Assembly: GCA_963708865.1 (NCBI GenBank)
Contig: CAVPUC010000008.1
Span: 930,001 to 994,000 of the forward strand
Source of the DNA: DAIDKA01 sp963708865
GTDB lineage: Bacteria; Pseudomonadota; Gammaproteobacteria; Steroidobacterales; Steroidobacteraceae
DNA length: 64,000 nt
Reading direction: 5' to 3'
Under the pieces are notes generated by a model. The model saw only the letters and a list, made by a program, of their open reading frames with translations, was not told where the DNA came from and searched no databases. Shown here one piece after another: positions 62,604 to 64,000 of the stretch; the first letter of the stretch is position 1, and every line of letters begins with the position of its first letter. A program made the position numbers and the translations under genes.

Positions 62604-63601
62604 GGGTGGGCGCGCGCCTCAGCCTGCAGGGCGGCGACGAAACTGGGGTCGTAGGTATCCGCGATCGGCGGCAGCTCGTGGATCAGTCCCTGCTTGCGCA
62701 GGGTATCGCCGATGATCCGGCCGCTGGCGTAGAAGGAGGGTAAGACGGCGGCCTTGTCGAATACGTCACCCAAGTGCTGCAGCGGTGGATTTTCGATATT
62801 CGGCAGCTGCGCCTGCACGTCGCTCACGCTGATCCCGAGATCCTTGGCGATGATGCCGGCCGCCTTTGCGGGCTCCTTCTGCATGAAGGCCACGCCCTCC
62901 ATGGTGCCCCGGATCAGGCCTTCGACGAGCTTCGGATTCTTCTGGATCGTGCTGTCCTTGAAGGCCAGGACATCGGTGATCATGCCGCGAGCCTCGCGCG
63001 AGGACAGCAGCACGTGAAACTGATTGCCGCCGCCGAGCTTGCTGATCATCGACACGCTGGGTTCATAGGTCACTCCTGCATCCACCGTTCCGCTCGCCAT
63101 GGCCGCAACCACCCCCTCCGGCGTGGAGTTGACCGGCTGGATATCCTTCTCTGACAGTCCTACCTGGGCCAGCGAGTAGCTGAGCAGAAAATCGGAGGGT
63201 GACAGGGGCTGGAAGGCCACCTTGCGGCCCTTGAGGTCTTTCACCGTCCGCACCCGAGCCACGGCGACGATTGCATCCCCGCCCACCGAGTAGTCGACCG
63301 GCATGACGACCTTGAGCTTCCAGCCTTTCGCATCGGCAATGATCACCTGATCATAGGTCAGCGTCGAGGAGTCGATCTCTCCTCCCTGCAGCGCCCCCGA
63401 CATCTGCGAATTGTCGCTGAAGGTGACGAGTCTGACGGTGAAGCCGTACTTGGCGTAATAGTTGTTGGCGGCCGCACAGTAAATCGGGCCATAGCCGATC
63501 CAGTTGACGACCCCTATGGTCACGGGCCCGGCGGCGCGGGCGACTCCGCAGGTTGCCAGCAGCACCAGCAGGCAAAGATTTCTGCCGAGTGTCGCGCTCA
63601 T
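62600..63601 (-). CDS. NMT1/SsuA-type periplasmic binding protein
   Basis: A 333-residue substrate-binding protein of the NMT1/THI5-like family used by sulfonate, taurine and pyrimidine-precursor ABC importers. The signal peptide (LCLLVLLATCGVARA) is followed by VTIGVVNWIGYGPIYCAANNYYAKYGFTVRLVTF, typical of the family. The VAFQPLSPSDFLLSYSLAQVGL segment and AMASGTVDAGVTYEPS are hinge and ligand-region motifs. No permease or ATPase gene is present in this stretch. It overlaps the sulfotransferase stop and the desaturase start, so it is cotranslated with lipid-type genes. Confidence 0.9.
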   Translation of the reverse strand: MSATLGRNLCLLVLLATCGVARAAGPVTIGVVNWIGYGPIYCAAANNYYAKYGFTVRLVTFSDNSQMSGALQGGEIDSSTLTYDQVIIADAKGWKLKVVMPVDYSVGGDAIVAVARVRTVKDLKGRKVAFQPLSPSDFLLSYSLAQVGLSEKDIQPVNSTPEGVVAAMASGTVDAGVTYEPSVSMISKLGGGNQFHVLLSSREARGMITDVLAFKDSTIQKNPKLVEGLIRGTMEGVAFMQKEPAKAAGIIAKDLGISVSDVQAQLPNIENPPLQHLGDVFDKAAVLPSFYASGRIIGDTLRKQGLIHELPPIADTYDPSFVAALQAEARAHP

Positions 63602-64000
63602 GCGGACTCATCCGCGGCGGAGATTCCCGCGGCCATCAATGCATCGCGAAGCGGCGCGAGCTGTTGCGCGTAATGGCGCCATTGGGACACCGACGTGCGG
63701 TACAGCGGCCGGCGGACCTGGGCCGCGCTTGCGGTCGTGGAAGCGGCGGGATTCAGATGGAAGTCGCCGCAGCGGTCTTGCCATTCCAGTCCGCAGAAGC
63801 TCAAGAGGCGGCGCGTCTGCGCCTCGGGATCTGCCACCAGTGCTTCATACCGCAGCTCGAAAATGGCGCCCGGCAGGGTTGCGTGCCAGTGCTGCATCAG
63901 GCGCCGATAGGCGGCGTAGTACCGGGCGAGCTCCGCAATGTCATACGAAAAAGGATAGCCGTCCTTGAACAGCGTCTTGTACATCGCATAACAGGCCGCC
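63598..64000 (-). CDS. Sulfotransferase-family protein, C-terminal part (gene continues beyond the window)
   Basis: The last 133 or so residues of a sulfotransferase-like protein; the frame is open to the window end, so the true start is outside. The visible part has MYKTLFKDGYPFSYDIAELARYY, LMQHWHATLPGAIFELRYEALVADPEAQTRRLLSFCGLEW and VRRPLYRTSVSQWRHYAQQLAPL, which match the C-terminal half of PAPS-dependent sulfotransferases with TPR-type N-domains; the RPLYRTSVSQW segment carries the usual PAPS-contacting Arg. It heads an operon with a binding protein, desaturase and MBL protein. Confidence 0.85.
   Translation of the reverse strand, partial: AACYAMYKTLFKDGYPFSYDIAELARYYAAYRRLMQHWHATLPGAIFELRYEALVADPEAQTRRLLSFCGLEWQDRCGDFHLNPAASTTASAAQVRRPLYRTSVSQWRHYAQQLAPLRDALMAAGISAADESA

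Overview
The window is about 64 kb of high-GC, gene-dense bacterial chromosome. It most resembles a gammaproteobacterium of the Steroidobacterales/Xanthomonadales/Nevskiales type. That placement is an inference from the gene mix (clustered hem genes preceded by a sensor/regulator pair, mutY-yggX, Anbu operon, DUF1552/DUF1592 proteins, Ku/LigD, an EID-type C-terminal sorting tail); no rRNA or marker tree is available here.

Region 1 (1-12.5 kb) is core metabolism. It holds the end of hemL, a membrane histidine kinase and an OmpR-type regulator, then hemC-hemD-hemB-hemE-hemF, nearly all coupled by ATGA-type overlaps. This is almost the whole route from glutamate semialdehyde to protoporphyrinogen precursors, with a two-component system inside it. 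A convergent operon follows, encoding the proteasome-like protein Anbu with its usual partners (transglutaminase-like, alpha-E, circularly permuted ATP-grasp). mutY-yggX and tRNA-Phe(GAA) close the region.

Region 2 (12.6-28.7 kb) holds a soluble histidine kinase and a 0.77 kb gene-free stretch with tandem repeats. Next is a complete N-type (probably Na+-translocating) ATP synthase operon in the order atpDCQRBEFAG, headed by a Crp-like gene. A glycosyltransferase/GH130 pair, a second Crp-like gene, and a Tat-exported arylmalonate-decarboxylase-like enzyme coupled to an unknown protein complete it.

Region 3 (28.7-38.2 kb) contains a small lipid-type biosynthetic cassette (P450, fatty acyl-AMP ligase, ACP-thioesterase) downstream of two FtsX-type permeases without an ATPase. 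It also has a surface protein with an APEID-like sorting tail and a type IB topoisomerase.

Region 4 (38.3-55.7 kb) is envelope and secreted functions: trxC, a WxxGxW lipoprotein, a Met/His-rich DUF2946-like protein, a TonB receptor, DUF3750, a five-repeat lipoprotein, a cupin, an ankyrin protein, the DUF1552/DUF1592 pair, a Tat-type metallo-beta-lactamase-fold enzyme and a Tat-type dienelactone hydrolase.

Region 5 (55.8-64 kb) is a DNA-repair island: a LigD with phosphoesterase and polymerase domains but no ligase domain, DUF72, UdgX, a MerR-TPR protein and Ku. After it comes an operon with a sulfotransferase, a periplasmic binding protein, a fatty-acid desaturase and an MBL-fold enzyme, cut by the window edge.

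A caution applies to the whole annotation. Between about 17 and 56 kb at least 15 single-base frame breaks interrupt otherwise well-conserved genes (11 look like one extra base, 4 like one missing base). None was found in 1-12.4 kb or 57-64 kb. Sequencing or assembly error is the simplest explanation, so broken genes are annotated over their full intended span with the break positions given.
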